Source: JAAXHB01 sp965221635 (GTDB taxonomy: Bacteria > Actinomycetota > Acidimicrobiia > Acidimicrobiales > Aldehydirespiratoraceae). Taken from it: a stretch of 64,000 nucleotides of DNA. The DNA is taken from assembly GCA_965221635.1 (NCBI GenBank), contig OZ244902.1, positions 1,054,001 through 1,118,000 on the forward strand, given 5' to 3'. Positions within the stretch are counted from its first letter, which is position 1. Each line of letters opens with the position of its first letter. A model generated the notes under the pieces. It did not search any database. It saw only the letters and a list, made by a program, of their open reading frames with translations, and was not told the origin of the DNA. Position numbers and translations under genes: made by a program. Of the stretch, positions 17,005-25,322 are shown one piece after another.

Positions 17005-18732
17005 ATGACCGAGGCGAGCATTTCGTTTAGCGCCGAGTGGCGGGCCTTGCGCGATCACGCGCAACAGTTGGACTCGGTCCATCTTCGAGATCTCTTCGAG
17101 GACGATCCACACCGCGCCGAGCGCTACGTGGCGCAAGTCGGTGACGTGACGCTCGACTGGTCGCGTCATCTGGTGACCGACCGGACAATGGAACTTCTCG
17201 TGGGGTTGGCCGATCGCGCAGGTGTGTCCGAGCGGATCGCTGCGCTGTTCGCGGGCGAGCCGGTGAACGTCACCGAGAACCGTCCGGCCCTGCACACTGC
17301 CCTGCGAGCATCACCGCCTGGCGTTGCCGCGTTCGACGACGACGCGCCGGGCCCGACGGACAACCCAGCAGCGAGGGCGGCTGCTGCGGCGGCACTGACA
17401 CGCGATCGGGTGAGGCGATTCGTCGACGGGGTGCGATCAGGCGCCTACCGAGGGGCCACCGGTCAGCCGATTCGCGTGGTGGTGAACGTCGGTATCGGCG
17501 GGTCGGATCTGGGGCCTCGCATGGTGTGCGAGGCGTTGAAGTCGGTGCGCAGCGAACGGATCGAGTGCCGCTTCGTCTCCAACGCCGATCCCGCCGACCT
17601 GCGCGACCAGCTCGTGGGACTGGACCCTGCCAAAACGCTGTTCGTAGTGGTGTCCAAAACGTTCACCACCGCCGAGACTCTGGCCAACGCCCGGGCAGCT
17701 CGCCACTGGATCACCAGCGCCTTGGGCCCGCAAGCAGCCACACAACACATCGCAGCGGTCACCGCCGCCGCGGGCGAGGCCGCCGCGTTCGGTGTCCACC
17801 CGGATCGGATCTTCGAGATGTGGGATTGGGTGGGTGGGCGCTATTCGCTGGCATCGGCAGTGGGGCTTGTGGCAGAAGCGGCGATCGGTTCGCAGCACTT
17901 CGAGGAGATGCTCGCCGGGATGCGGCTGGTGGATCAACACTTCGCCACCGCGCCGTTGGCAAGCAATGCTCCGGTTGTGGCCGGATTGCTGGCCGTGTGG
18001 TGTCGCAACTTCCTGGGATTGCCGAGCCGTGCCGTGCTGCCGTACTCGCAACGGCTCAGCCATCTACCCGCCTACTTGCAGCAACTGGAGATGGAATCAA
18101 ACGGTAAACGTGTGCGCAGCGACGGTCAGCCCACCGACTATCACACCGCGCCGGTGGTGTGGGGGGCGGCCGGCACAGGCGGAGAGCATTCCTTCCATCA
18201 GCTCCTGCACCAGGGCACCACGGCGGTGCCGGTGGACTTCATCGCCTTCGCAATGCCCGACCTCGATGTGGTCGGCCGCCCCGGCGCCAAAGACCAACAC
18301 GATCTTCTGTTGGCGCACTGCCTTGCGCAGGCCGCCGCCCTCGCCTTCGGAACCCCACCATCCGAAGAGGCCACGACAGGCCCAGCCACGGAAGTCACCG
18401 ACGCGCACCGCGAGTTGCCCGGCAACAGGCCGTCCACGTTGATCACCGCCCCAAGGCTCACCCCGTCGGTGCTTGGTCAGATCGTCGCCCTCTACGAGCA
18501 TCAGGTGTTCGTGCAGGGCGCAGTGTGGGGCATCAACAGCTTCGACCAGTTCGGCGTGGAACACGGCAAGCACCTAGCCAAGTCGATCCTTCCCAAGCTG
18601 ACCAGCCCAGACAATCCCCCAAACCCACCATCACCCACCCCCGATGCCCCCATCCCCAAAGGTCCGGACTCCGAGCAAGACCCAGCCACCCAAGCATCCC
18701 TAACCCGCCTCCACCAAACAAGGAAAAACTGA
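17005..18732 (+). CDS. pgi: Glucose-6-phosphate isomerase
   Basis: 575 residues with all diagnostic blocks: VGIGGSDLGPRM, VVSKTFTTAETLANAR, the signature DWVGGRYSLASAVGL, MESNGKRV, GTGGEHSFHQLLHQG (with the catalytic His) and the terminal NSFDQFGVEHGKHLAK (active-site Lys). It interconverts glucose-6-phosphate and fructose-6-phosphate. The N-terminus is the long-form type. About 45 residues after the last domain are a Pro-rich, low-complexity tail that is probably disordered. It lies 51 bp after the cytochrome gene and may share its transcript. Confidence 0.97.
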   Translation: MTEASISFSAEWRALRDHAQQLDSVHLRDLFEDDPHRAERYVAQVGDVTLDWSRHLVTDRTMELLVGLADRAGVSERIAALFAGEPVNVTENRPALHTALRASPPGVAAFDDDAPGPTDNPAARAAAAAALTRDRVRRFVDGVRSGAYRGATGQPIRVVVNVGIGGSDLGPRMVCEALKSVRSERIECRFVSNADPADLRDQLVGLDPAKTLFVVVSKTFTTAETLANARAARHWITSALGPQAATQHIAAVTAAAGEAAAFGVHPDRIFEMWDWVGGRYSLASAVGLVAEAAIGSQHFEEMLAGMRLVDQHFATAPLASNAPVVAGLLAVWCRNFLGLPSRAVLPYSQRLSHLPAYLQQLEMESNGKRVRSDGQPTDYHTAPVVWGAAGTGGEHSFHQLLHQGTTAVPVDFIAFAMPDLDVVGRPGAKDQHDLLLAHCLAQAAALAFGTPPSEEATTGPATEVTDAHRELPGNRPSTLITAPRLTPSVLGQIVALYEHQVFVQGAVWGINSFDQFGVEHGKHLAKSILPKLTSPDNPPNPPSPTPDAPIPKGPDSEQDPATQASLTRLHQTRKN

Positions 18733-18746
18733 ACCCCCCACACCTG

Positions 18747-18774
18747 TTGCACTATTGGAGGGATCGCTTAGAAT
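18747..18774 (+). promoter_or_regulatory. Predicted sigma70-type promoter for the ImmA/IrrE gene
   Basis: TTGCAC (18747-18752) and TAGAAT (18769-18774) are separated by 16 bp. This is the only clear -35/-10 pair seen in this stretch and it lies 44 bp before ATG 18819. The region is AT-rich compared with its surroundings. Confidence 0.6.
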
Positions 18775-18818
18775 CTTGTAACAGCACTTAAGTGGACTGC
18801 CGGGCACAGGGGAGCGAG

Positions 18819-20021
18819 ATGGCCGAGCTAGCTGAGGGACTGAGGCGGGCGCGTGAACGAGCCCACTACTCCCAACAGGAGGTTGGCGCCGCTCTGGGGG
18901 TGAGTCGGGCCATGGTGTCGTACTGGGAGACCGGAAGCCGTGCGCCCAACGATCGACAGCTCGTCGCTTTGGCCAGGTTGTTCATGATCGATGTCGGTGC
19001 TCTGCTGGAAGGCAGGGGGCCGGAGGACGCCCGCATTGATCTGGCAGGGCTGCTGCTGAGATCTGAGGCGCACGTCAGCGGTGCCGCTCGGCGCGCAGTC
19101 CAGGAGTTCGTGGAGTTTCTGGAGCGCTATGCGGAACTCGCCGCGGATGTGGGCGTTCCGATCCGGCCGATGCGCCAAAGCCCGTTCGTGCATCGGTCGA
19201 AGTTCACGCAAAAGGAAGACGCTCGACGCAAGGCCGAGGATGTTCGCGGCTTGTTGGGTATCGGTGTTGGGCCGATCTCCGACCTCGACCCCTTGTGTGA
19301 TCGCTTGGGCATCACCGTGTACCGGGCGCGTCTCGGCAAGGATCTCAACCGCACACCGTCGGGAGCGTTCTTGAATCACCCGGAGGTTGGCTTCTCGATC
19401 CTGGTGAACCTTGACATGACACCCGGACGGCGGCGCTTCACCGTTGCGCACGAACTGGCGCACGCGCTATTTCACAGCAACGACACCAACGGCGTCCTGT
19501 CCCTTGGCCGAACTCCGCTGGAGACGTTCGCTGACGCTTTCGCGGGCGAGTTCCTGATGCCCTCCGAAGGTGTTCGGGGCTTCATGGAGGAGGCCGGCAT
19601 TCCGCCGCGTGTGGAGGATCCGGCCGACGCGATTCACATTCAGCGCTACTTCAACGTCTCCTGGGCCACAGCCTTGGTGCGGCTGCGCCAAATGAACACC
19701 ATCTCACGGGAGGACTTCAGCCACTTCAAGACAGCCGTGAAGCCTCTGTCCTACGCTCGGGCCCTGGGCTACCCGCTGGGTGCCGAGGAGCTTGGGCAAG
19801 ACCCCCACCTGTGGCGCATCCGACGCTTCCCCAGGAAGTTCCTCAGGTTGCTTCGACACGCAGTGCGACAAGACCTCCTCTCCGTGCCGTCAGCCGCGGC
19901 TCTTCTGAGGCTTTCCACCCTTGAGGTGGCAATGATGCTCCGCCCGCCAGAGGCAGCCTCCGGTGGCGACGAAGACCACTCCACGGAATTCGCAGAGTTC
20001 GAGGGATCCGGCGTTGTCTGA
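18819..20021 (+). CDS. XRE helix-turn-helix plus ImmA/IrrE-type metallopeptidase
   Basis: 400 residues from ATG 18819, which has GGGGAG upstream; an in-frame GTG at 18792 is less likely. Residues ~2-56 are a Cro/CI-type helix-turn-helix (SQQEVGAALGVSRAMVSYWE). Residues ~130-290 are an ImmA/IrrE gluzincin domain with the zinc motif HELAH at 211-215 (TVAHELAHALFH) and FADAFAGEFLMPSEGV carrying the third acidic ligand. Proteins of this build cleave repressors or act as antitoxins. The last four codons overlap a gene beginning like a PIN ribonuclease, so the pair was probably a regulator plus PIN toxin. About 100 C-terminal residues are helical with no assigned domain. Confidence 0.87.
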   Translation: MAELAEGLRRARERAHYSQQEVGAALGVSRAMVSYWETGSRAPNDRQLVALARLFMIDVGALLEGRGPEDARIDLAGLLLRSEAHVSGAARRAVQEFVEFLERYAELAADVGVPIRPMRQSPFVHRSKFTQKEDARRKAEDVRGLLGIGVGPISDLDPLCDRLGITVYRARLGKDLNRTPSGAFLNHPEVGFSILVNLDMTPGRRRFTVAHELAHALFHSNDTNGVLSLGRTPLETFADAFAGEFLMPSEGVRGFMEEAGIPPRVEDPADAIHIQRYFNVSWATALVRLRQMNTISREDFSHFKTAVKPLSYARALGYPLGAEELGQDPHLWRIRRFPRKFLRLLRHAVRQDLLSVPSAAALLRLSTLEVAMMLRPPEAASGGDEDHSTEFAEFEGSGVV

Positions 20022-20118
20022 TCCAACCCACATTCTCGACACCAACGTGTTGATGTACTTCCTCCTCACCGGACGAGTGCCTTGGCGGGCGGACTGCGGG
20101 ACTGGCGGTGGGGGTTAG
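20014..20118 (+). pseudogene. Truncated PIN-domain gene
   Basis: TTG 20014 overlaps the end of the ImmA/IrrE gene by 8 nt and gives a 34-residue product with HILDTNVLMYFLLTG. This is the exact opening of PIN ribonucleases, whose first metal-binding Asp is in LDTN. After TGR the sequence changes to WRADCGTGGGG and stops at 20118. The other three acidic residues of the PIN site are absent. The break around 20075-20090 also abuts the 3' end of the convergent YceI gene, suggesting a deletion that joined unrelated DNA. Confidence 0.65.
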
Positions 20119-21053
20119 CGGGTTAGTAGTAGTTGGAACTCGACTATTCCGTGGTCTTCTACTGAGACGACTATTGGTGCTGATGGGGCTTGGACTCCGT
20201 AGTCGGCGAAGGTGACTTCGGTGGATCCCACTACCACCACGACTTCGCCTGCCAGTTGGGCTTCGAGGTTGAAGACGGCTTGGTTGGTGACCCCAGCCAC
20301 CGTCAGGTTGCCCACCGCCTCAACCGACACGGGCTCGCCTTGGGCTGCGCCTGGCGGCAGGGCGACTGGATCGGTGAGCGTGAATGTTGCCTCGGGGTGT
20401 TCGCCGGTGCGCAGCGCCCGACGGGTTGGGCCGTCCCTGGGGGAGCGGTCGGTGGTGATCGTGGTCATGTCCACGATGACCTCGGCGGCCACGAGGGTGT
20501 CCTCGGTGAGTTCGACACTGCCGGTGACCTCACCGGTGCGGCCCACCGCGGTGACTTCGCCGAGGGTCAACTCTTCGTCCACCCGGAACCCGGCGAAACT
20601 GCCGGTGGCCTGCTCGTAGTCGAAGTCACCAATCGTGGTATCCACCGTCCACGTGCCTGCGATCGAGGCACCGTCGGACGACGTGGTGGCGGTGTCGTCG
20701 GTGGCCGCAGTCTCCCCACCGCCTGTTTCCGCGCCCCCGGACTGAGCCTCGCCCTCGCCGTCGTCCCCCTCGCCCTCACCAGCGGTGCCAGAGTCTGTGG
20801 CAGCCTCACCGGTGGATGCGCCCGGATCTGATTCGGAGGGCTCGTCGGCGCCGGCCGTGTCCGATGCGCTTCCAGTGGCGTCGGCGTCTTCCTCATTGGC
20901 GCGGGCCTGCACCTGGGCCACGGCGGCTTCCAGGCTCACCTCGCTCGGACTGTCATCTGATGTGATCCACCACACCAGCCCGGCCACCACCAGCACCACC
21001 ACGGCAATCGCGGCGATCACAACGATCCGCACTCGTTTCGGAACTAGAAGCAT
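20115..21053 (-). CDS. Membrane-anchored YceI-family protein
   Basis: 312 residues. One N-terminal transmembrane helix (~9-30, rich in Val, Ala and Ile) is followed by an acidic Gly/Ser/Glu linker (~35-130) and a C-terminal YceI domain (~133-312). The domain has GTWTVDTTIGDFDYEQATGS, VIVDMTTITTDRSPRD and a terminal YGVQAPSAPIVVSVEDHG. YceI proteins are lipocalin-like and bind polyisoprenoids in the periplasm. It is 5 bp from hemL in the same direction, so it ends the heme operon. Its role there is unknown. Confidence 0.88.
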   Translation of the reverse strand: MLLVPKRVRIVVIAAIAVVVLVVAGLVWWITSDDSPSEVSLEAAVAQVQARANEEDADATGSASDTAGADEPSESDPGASTGEAATDSGTAGEGEGDDGEGEAQSGGAETGGGETAATDDTATTSSDGASIAGTWTVDTTIGDFDYEQATGSFAGFRVDEELTLGEVTAVGRTGEVTGSVELTEDTLVAAEVIVDMTTITTDRSPRDGPTRRALRTGEHPEATFTLTDPVALPPGAAQGEPVSVEAVGNLTVAGVTNQAVFNLEAQLAGEVVVVVGSTEVTFADYGVQAPSAPIVVSVEDHGIVEFQLLLTR

Positions 21054-21058
21054 GGTTG

Positions 21059-22396
21059 CTACTCCTTGGTTGGATGTCGCAGCGACCGTTGAGGGTCTGC
21101 GGCGGTGGGTTGGGCAATCTCGGCGGCGGTTTCGGCCGCGGCGGCCACTGTGGCGTCAAGCTCCGCGTCGCCGTGAGCGAGCGACACGAAAATTGCTTCG
21201 TAGGCGCCGGGAGCGAACGCCACCCCTCGTCGCAGCATTCCGTGGAAGAACTTGGGGTAGACGCCGTTGTCGGCCGCGGCTTTGGCGCTGTCAAAATCGG
21301 TGGGCGGATTGGCGGTGAAGAACAAGCCCAGCAGGGATCCCACTCTTGGCACCACAGCGGCAACTCCGGCGCCGTCGAAGGCCGATTGCATGCCGTCGGC
21401 GAGCCGGGTGGCTTTGGCCTCCAGTTGCCGGTAGGCGTCGTCGCCCAGCAATGACAAGGCGGCCAGCCCGGCCGCGGTGGCCAGCGGATTCCCCGAAAGC
21501 GTGCCCGCCTGATACACGCCACCCAGCGGCGCCAGGCATTCCATGATCCGCTGCGACGCCCCGAACGCGCCCATCGGCAAGCCACCGCCGATCACCTTGC
21601 CGAAACACCAAATGTCGGGTCGCACCCCGAACCATTCGGCGGCGCCACCGGGGGCGAGCCGAAATCCGGTGATCACCTCGTCAAACAACAACAACGCACC
21701 CGCATCGTCACACGCCGCCCGTAACGCCTCCAGGAAGCCGGGCTCGGGCGCCACCAGACCCATGTTGGCCGCAACCGGTTCCACGCAAACCACCGCCACG
21801 GTCTCGTCGAGTTCGGGAACCACGTTGAACGGAGCCACCACCGTGTCGGCCACCGCTCCGGTGGTGACGCCCTCGGAGCCGGCCAAACCCTGCTGAGCCA
21901 CGCCCGAACCGCCGGCCACCAGCAGCGGGTCGCTGTGACCGTGATAGCACCCCGCGAACTTCACCACCTTGGGCCGTCCGGTGAAGCCCCGCGCCAGGCG
22001 CACCGCCGACATCACCGCCTCGGTTCCGCTGGACACCAGCCGCACCATCTCAAGGCCCGGAACACGGGCGCACATCTCTTGCGCGATGAGCACTTCGGCC
22101 TTGGTGGGCGCGCCGTAAGTGGCGCCCCGGCTGGCGGCGTCCCGGATGGCTTCGGTGATCGCCGGGTGGGCGTGACCCAAAATGCCTGGGCCGTAGCTCT
22201 GCACGTAGTCGATGTAGCGGCGGCCCTCAACGTCCCACACGAAAGGCCCCTGGCCGCGTTCCACGAAATAAGGAGTGCCGCCAACCGACCGGAACGCCCG
22301 CACCGGCGAGTTCACCCCACCGGGGATCACCCCCTGAGCCTGATCGAACAACCCCTGATTGGTGTCCCCGCCAGGCGACGGCTGCGTGGCGTTCAC
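21059..22396 (-). CDS. hemL: Glutamate-1-semialdehyde 2,1-aminomutase
   Basis: 445 residues of the class III PLP aminotransferase fold. Seen are GGVNSPVRAFRSVGGTP at the N-terminus, SSGTEAVMSAVRLARG, FDEVITGFRLAPGG and the Schiff-base lysine in CFGKVIGGGLPMGAFG. It makes 5-aminolevulinate from glutamate-1-semialdehyde, the step after hemA in the C5 pathway. The start is GTG at 22396. It follows hemB after 133 bp. Confidence 0.97.
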   Translation of the reverse strand: MNATQPSPGGDTNQGLFDQAQGVIPGGVNSPVRAFRSVGGTPYFVERGQGPFVWDVEGRRYIDYVQSYGPGILGHAHPAITEAIRDAASRGATYGAPTKAEVLIAQEMCARVPGLEMVRLVSSGTEAVMSAVRLARGFTGRPKVVKFAGCYHGHSDPLLVAGGSGVAQQGLAGSEGVTTGAVADTVVAPFNVVPELDETVAVVCVEPVAANMGLVAPEPGFLEALRAACDDAGALLLFDEVITGFRLAPGGAAEWFGVRPDIWCFGKVIGGGLPMGAFGASQRIMECLAPLGGVYQAGTLSGNPLATAAGLAALSLLGDDAYRQLEAKATRLADGMQSAFDGAGVAAVVPRVGSLLGLFFTANPPTDFDSAKAAADNGVYPKFFHGMLRRGVAFAPGAYEAIFVSLAHGDAELDATVAAAAETAAEIAQPTAADPQRSLRHPTKE

Positions 22397-22529
22397 GGTG
22401 ACGGTTCGGCGCAGGCCGGGCGGGCCATCCTGACGGATGCCAAGCCAGGGGCGCGGCTGCCCTGGAACGCCGTCGGCCGGGTCGCTGCCATATGGGCTTG
22501 TGGGCTGTCGCCGGTGTGCCTGGTGGTGC

Positions 22530-23513
22530 TCATCGGGTGGCGGCTTCGCTTAGGTGTCGGGCGAAGTAGGTGAGGATCACGTCCGCTCCGGCTCGTTTGA
22601 TTGCCAGCACGTGCTCGAAGGCCACGGCGTCGAGTTCGAGCCAGCCTCGCTGGGCCGCGGCATGAACCATGGCGTACTCGCCGGACACGTGATACGCCGC
22701 GATCGGCACGTCCACCTCACGGCGGGCGCGTGAGATCACGTCCAGGTAGGGCATGGCCGGCTTCACCATCACCATGTCGGCGCCCTCGGCGATGTCGGCC
22801 CGGATCTCGGTCAGCGCTTCGCGGGCGTTGGCGACGTCCTGCTGGTAGGTCTTGCGATTGCCGCCGCCTTCGATGGTTACGTTCACCGCGTCACGAAACG
22901 GCCCGTAAAGCGCCGTGGCGTACTTGGCGGAGTAAGCCAGGATCGCAACGTGGTGAAACCCGGCGCCGTCAAGCGCCGCTCTGATCGCGCCCACCTGGCC
23001 GTCCATCATTCCCGACGGGCCAACCATGTGAGCACCCGCTTCTGCCTGCGCCAACGCCACCTTGGCGTACAACTCCAACGTGGCGTCGTTGTCAACGTCG
23101 CCGGTGGAATCGAGCACGCCGCAGTGACCGTGGTCGGTGTACTCGTCCAGGCACAAATCCGCCGCGATCACCATGTCGTCACCCAGATCAGCCCGCAGGT
23201 CAGCGAGCGCAGTTTGCACGATCCCTTGGGGATGCCATGCCTGCGAACCGGTGGCGTCCTTGTGCTCGGGCAGCCCGAACAGCATCAGACCGGCGATGCC
23301 CAAATCGCGCAATTCGGCTGCCTCGGCTCGCAGCGACTCGCGGGTGTGTTGCACCTGCCCAGGCAGCGACCCGATGGGGGCGGGTTCGCTGATTCCCTCA
23401 CGCACAAACAACGGCGCAATGAAATCATCGGGACTTAGCCGGTGCTCGGCCACCATGCGCCGCAACGCCGCCGTGCGCCGCAGCCGACGAGGCCGATGCT
23501 GCGGAAAACTCAC
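22530..23513 (-). CDS. hemB: Delta-aminolevulinic acid dehydratase (porphobilinogen synthase)
   Basis: 327 residues. Active-site lysines lie in LAYSAKYATALYGPF and MVMVKPAMPYLD; the GLMLFGLPEHKD block is standard. The metal region reads DLCLDEYTDHGHCGVL. Two of the three cysteines of the zinc-type motif (C-x-C-x7-C) are kept and the middle one is Asp, a mixture of the zinc and magnesium types. GTG 23513 is preceded at 6 nt by TAGCCT, so the mRNA may begin at the start codon. Two aminolevulinates are condensed to porphobilinogen. Confidence 0.97.
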   Translation of the reverse strand: MSFPQHRPRRLRRTAALRRMVAEHRLSPDDFIAPLFVREGISEPAPIGSLPGQVQHTRESLRAEAAELRDLGIAGLMLFGLPEHKDATGSQAWHPQGIVQTALADLRADLGDDMVIAADLCLDEYTDHGHCGVLDSTGDVDNDATLELYAKVALAQAEAGAHMVGPSGMMDGQVGAIRAALDGAGFHHVAILAYSAKYATALYGPFRDAVNVTIEGGGNRKTYQQDVANAREALTEIRADIAEGADMVMVKPAMPYLDVISRARREVDVPIAAYHVSGEYAMVHAAAQRGWLELDAVAFEHVLAIKRAGADVILTYFARHLSEAATR

Positions 23514-23580
23514 CCGCTCAGGCTAACCCTCACCCTCTTCGCCCCCGGTCGCAGCGCGGCCGCAACCGGCGGACGGGCGC

Positions 23581-24345
23581 CTACCCGTCTTTGGACGATG
23601 CGGCGTGGTGGCAGAGGGCCTCTACCACTCCGGGGATGGTGTGATCGGTGGCTTCCACGGTGACCGTTAGACCCAGTGCCACGGCGGTTGCGCTGGTTGC
23701 CGGACCTATGGAAGCCACCACGGCGGGGATGTCCGTTGTTTGGGCGAGCAGCCGCTCAACCGTGGACGACGAGGTGAAGACCACCGCGTCGGCTTCGGCG
23801 ACCTCGGTTCGCTGCCGGCCGGTCAGCGAGGCCGGCACTGTCTGATAGGCGGGAACGTCGAGCACCTCCCAGCCTGCGGCGCGCAAACCCTCGGGCAGCA
23901 CCGCACGCGCCACTTGTGCGCGGGCCAGCACCACTCGAGTTTTGCCGGGCGGTTTCGGGGGTGCGGGGAATGATTCAAGCAGGCCTTCTGCGATGGAGCG
24001 CTTGGGGATCAGATCCACCGGCAACCCGGCTTGCTGCGCGGTTTGGGCCGTTGCCGGGCCGACCGCGGCCACCTTCACGCCCTGTGGCAACGAGGCTCCC
24101 AGGGCTCTTGACGCTCGCTTTGCGCCGTTGGGGCTGGTGACCACCAACCAGTCACCAGCCCTCAGGTTGCCGAGCGCGGCTCGAAGCGCCTTGCCACCAT
24201 CGGGCGGGTCGACAATCCGGATCACCGGAGCGCTCACCACCTGCGCGCCCTGGGCCTCCAAGAGATCCACGAGCGGCCCCGCCTGATCCACCGGTCTGCA
24301 CACCACCACCCGCCACCCCATCAGCGGCCCCATCGCAACCGTCAC
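23581..24345 (-). CDS. hemD: Uroporphyrinogen-III synthase
   Basis: 254 residues with two Rossmann-like halves. Recognisable parts are WRVVVCRPVDQAGPLVDLLE, WLVVTSPNGAKRASRAL and ADAVVFTSSSTVERLL followed by VASIGPATSATAVALGL. It cyclises hydroxymethylbilane with ring-D inversion. Sequence similarity in this family is low, so the call leans on these motifs and on position: its start overlaps the hemC stop by 4 nt (ATGA). Confidence 0.93.
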   Translation of the reverse strand: MTVAMGPLMGWRVVVCRPVDQAGPLVDLLEAQGAQVVSAPVIRIVDPPDGGKALRAALGNLRAGDWLVVTSPNGAKRASRALGASLPQGVKVAAVGPATAQTAQQAGLPVDLIPKRSIAEGLLESFPAPPKPPGKTRVVLARAQVARAVLPEGLRAAGWEVLDVPAYQTVPASLTGRQRTEVAEADAVVFTSSSTVERLLAQTTDIPAVVASIGPATSATAVALGLTVTVEATDHTIPGVVEALCHHAASSKDG

Positions 24346-25286
24346 CTCAACGTGGCGATCAGCGCGGTGCCGTTCTCGGTGTGGAGCAGGTGCCTGGCCA
24401 CATCTCGTCCGAGGGAGGTGGGGTCAATGCCACGGCGAGTGGTTCTCAAGATCACCCGTCCGTCGATTGAAGCCAGAAGCCCCGTCAACTCGAGCGGGCC
24501 ATCGGGTGAGGCGGGTGTTGGCTCCGTTGGCTCTGGAACGACTGTTATGGCGTGGGCGCCGGCTGGGATGTCGCAGTCGCCGCCCAGCTCCGCGAGGAAG
24601 GCCCGTTCGGCGTCCACCGCTCGGCGCGTGGGGGTGTGCTCGATTTGGGCCAGGAGGGCGCGTAACTCGTGGTCGCCTTGGCGGCACTCAAGTGCTATTG
24701 CTCCTTGACCGGCTTGGGGCACCAGCACGCCGGGGGGCAGCGGATCCAGCACTTCGGGCACCACCCCGAGCCGGTTCAGCGCCGCCACCGCCATCACTAT
24801 CGCGTCGAACTGGGAGGCCTTGCGCAGGCGGGTGGCGATGTTGCCGCGAAGCTCCGCGAAGTTGAGATCCGGCCTCAACCCGGCCAGTTGTGCCCGGCGG
24901 CGCACCGATCCGGTGCCAACCGTGGCACCACGGTGCAGGTCGGCGAGCTTGGCCCCGACCAGCCCGTCACGGGGATCGCCCCGCTCTGGCACAGCGGCCA
25001 GCACCAGTGCTTCGGGCGTGATCGACGGCAGATCCTTGGCGGAATGCACCGCGATGTCGGCCCGCCCGTCGAGCACCGCGGCTTGCACCTCCTTCACGAA
25101 CACGCCCTTGCCGCCCATCTGATGAATCGGCGTGTGTGCACGCTGATCGCCGGTGGTGGTTACCGGAACTGTGCTCACCCCAACACTCGGCGCAACAGCG
25201 CGAATCAAGTCGATCACATGATCGGTCTGCCACCGCGCCAGCGGACTGGCCCGAGTGGCGGCTCGAATATGGCTGATCCCGGTCAT
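24342..25286 (-). CDS. hemC: Hydroxymethylbilane synthase (porphobilinogen deaminase)
   Basis: 314 residues. RAATRASPLARWQTDHV at the N-terminus, GGKGVFVKEVQAAVLDG, AVHSAKDLP, GTGSVRRRAQL and RLRKASQFDAIVMAVAAL are family hallmarks. The Cys in ELGGDCDIPAGAHA carries the dipyrromethane cofactor. It polymerises four porphobilinogens. The gene is coupled to hemD by an ATGA overlap and lies 36 bp after hemA. Confidence 0.97.
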   Translation of the reverse strand: MTGISHIRAATRASPLARWQTDHVIDLIRAVAPSVGVSTVPVTTTGDQRAHTPIHQMGGKGVFVKEVQAAVLDGRADIAVHSAKDLPSITPEALVLAAVPERGDPRDGLVGAKLADLHRGATVGTGSVRRRAQLAGLRPDLNFAELRGNIATRLRKASQFDAIVMAVAALNRLGVVPEVLDPLPPGVLVPQAGQGAIALECRQGDHELRALLAQIEHTPTRRAVDAERAFLAELGGDCDIPAGAHAITVVPEPTEPTPASPDGPLELTGLLASIDGRVILRTTRRGIDPTSLGRDVARHLLHTENGTALIATLR

Positions 25287-25322
25287 GGCCCTGGCCTCGC
25301 GAACTTGCGGGGCGGGCGGGGG

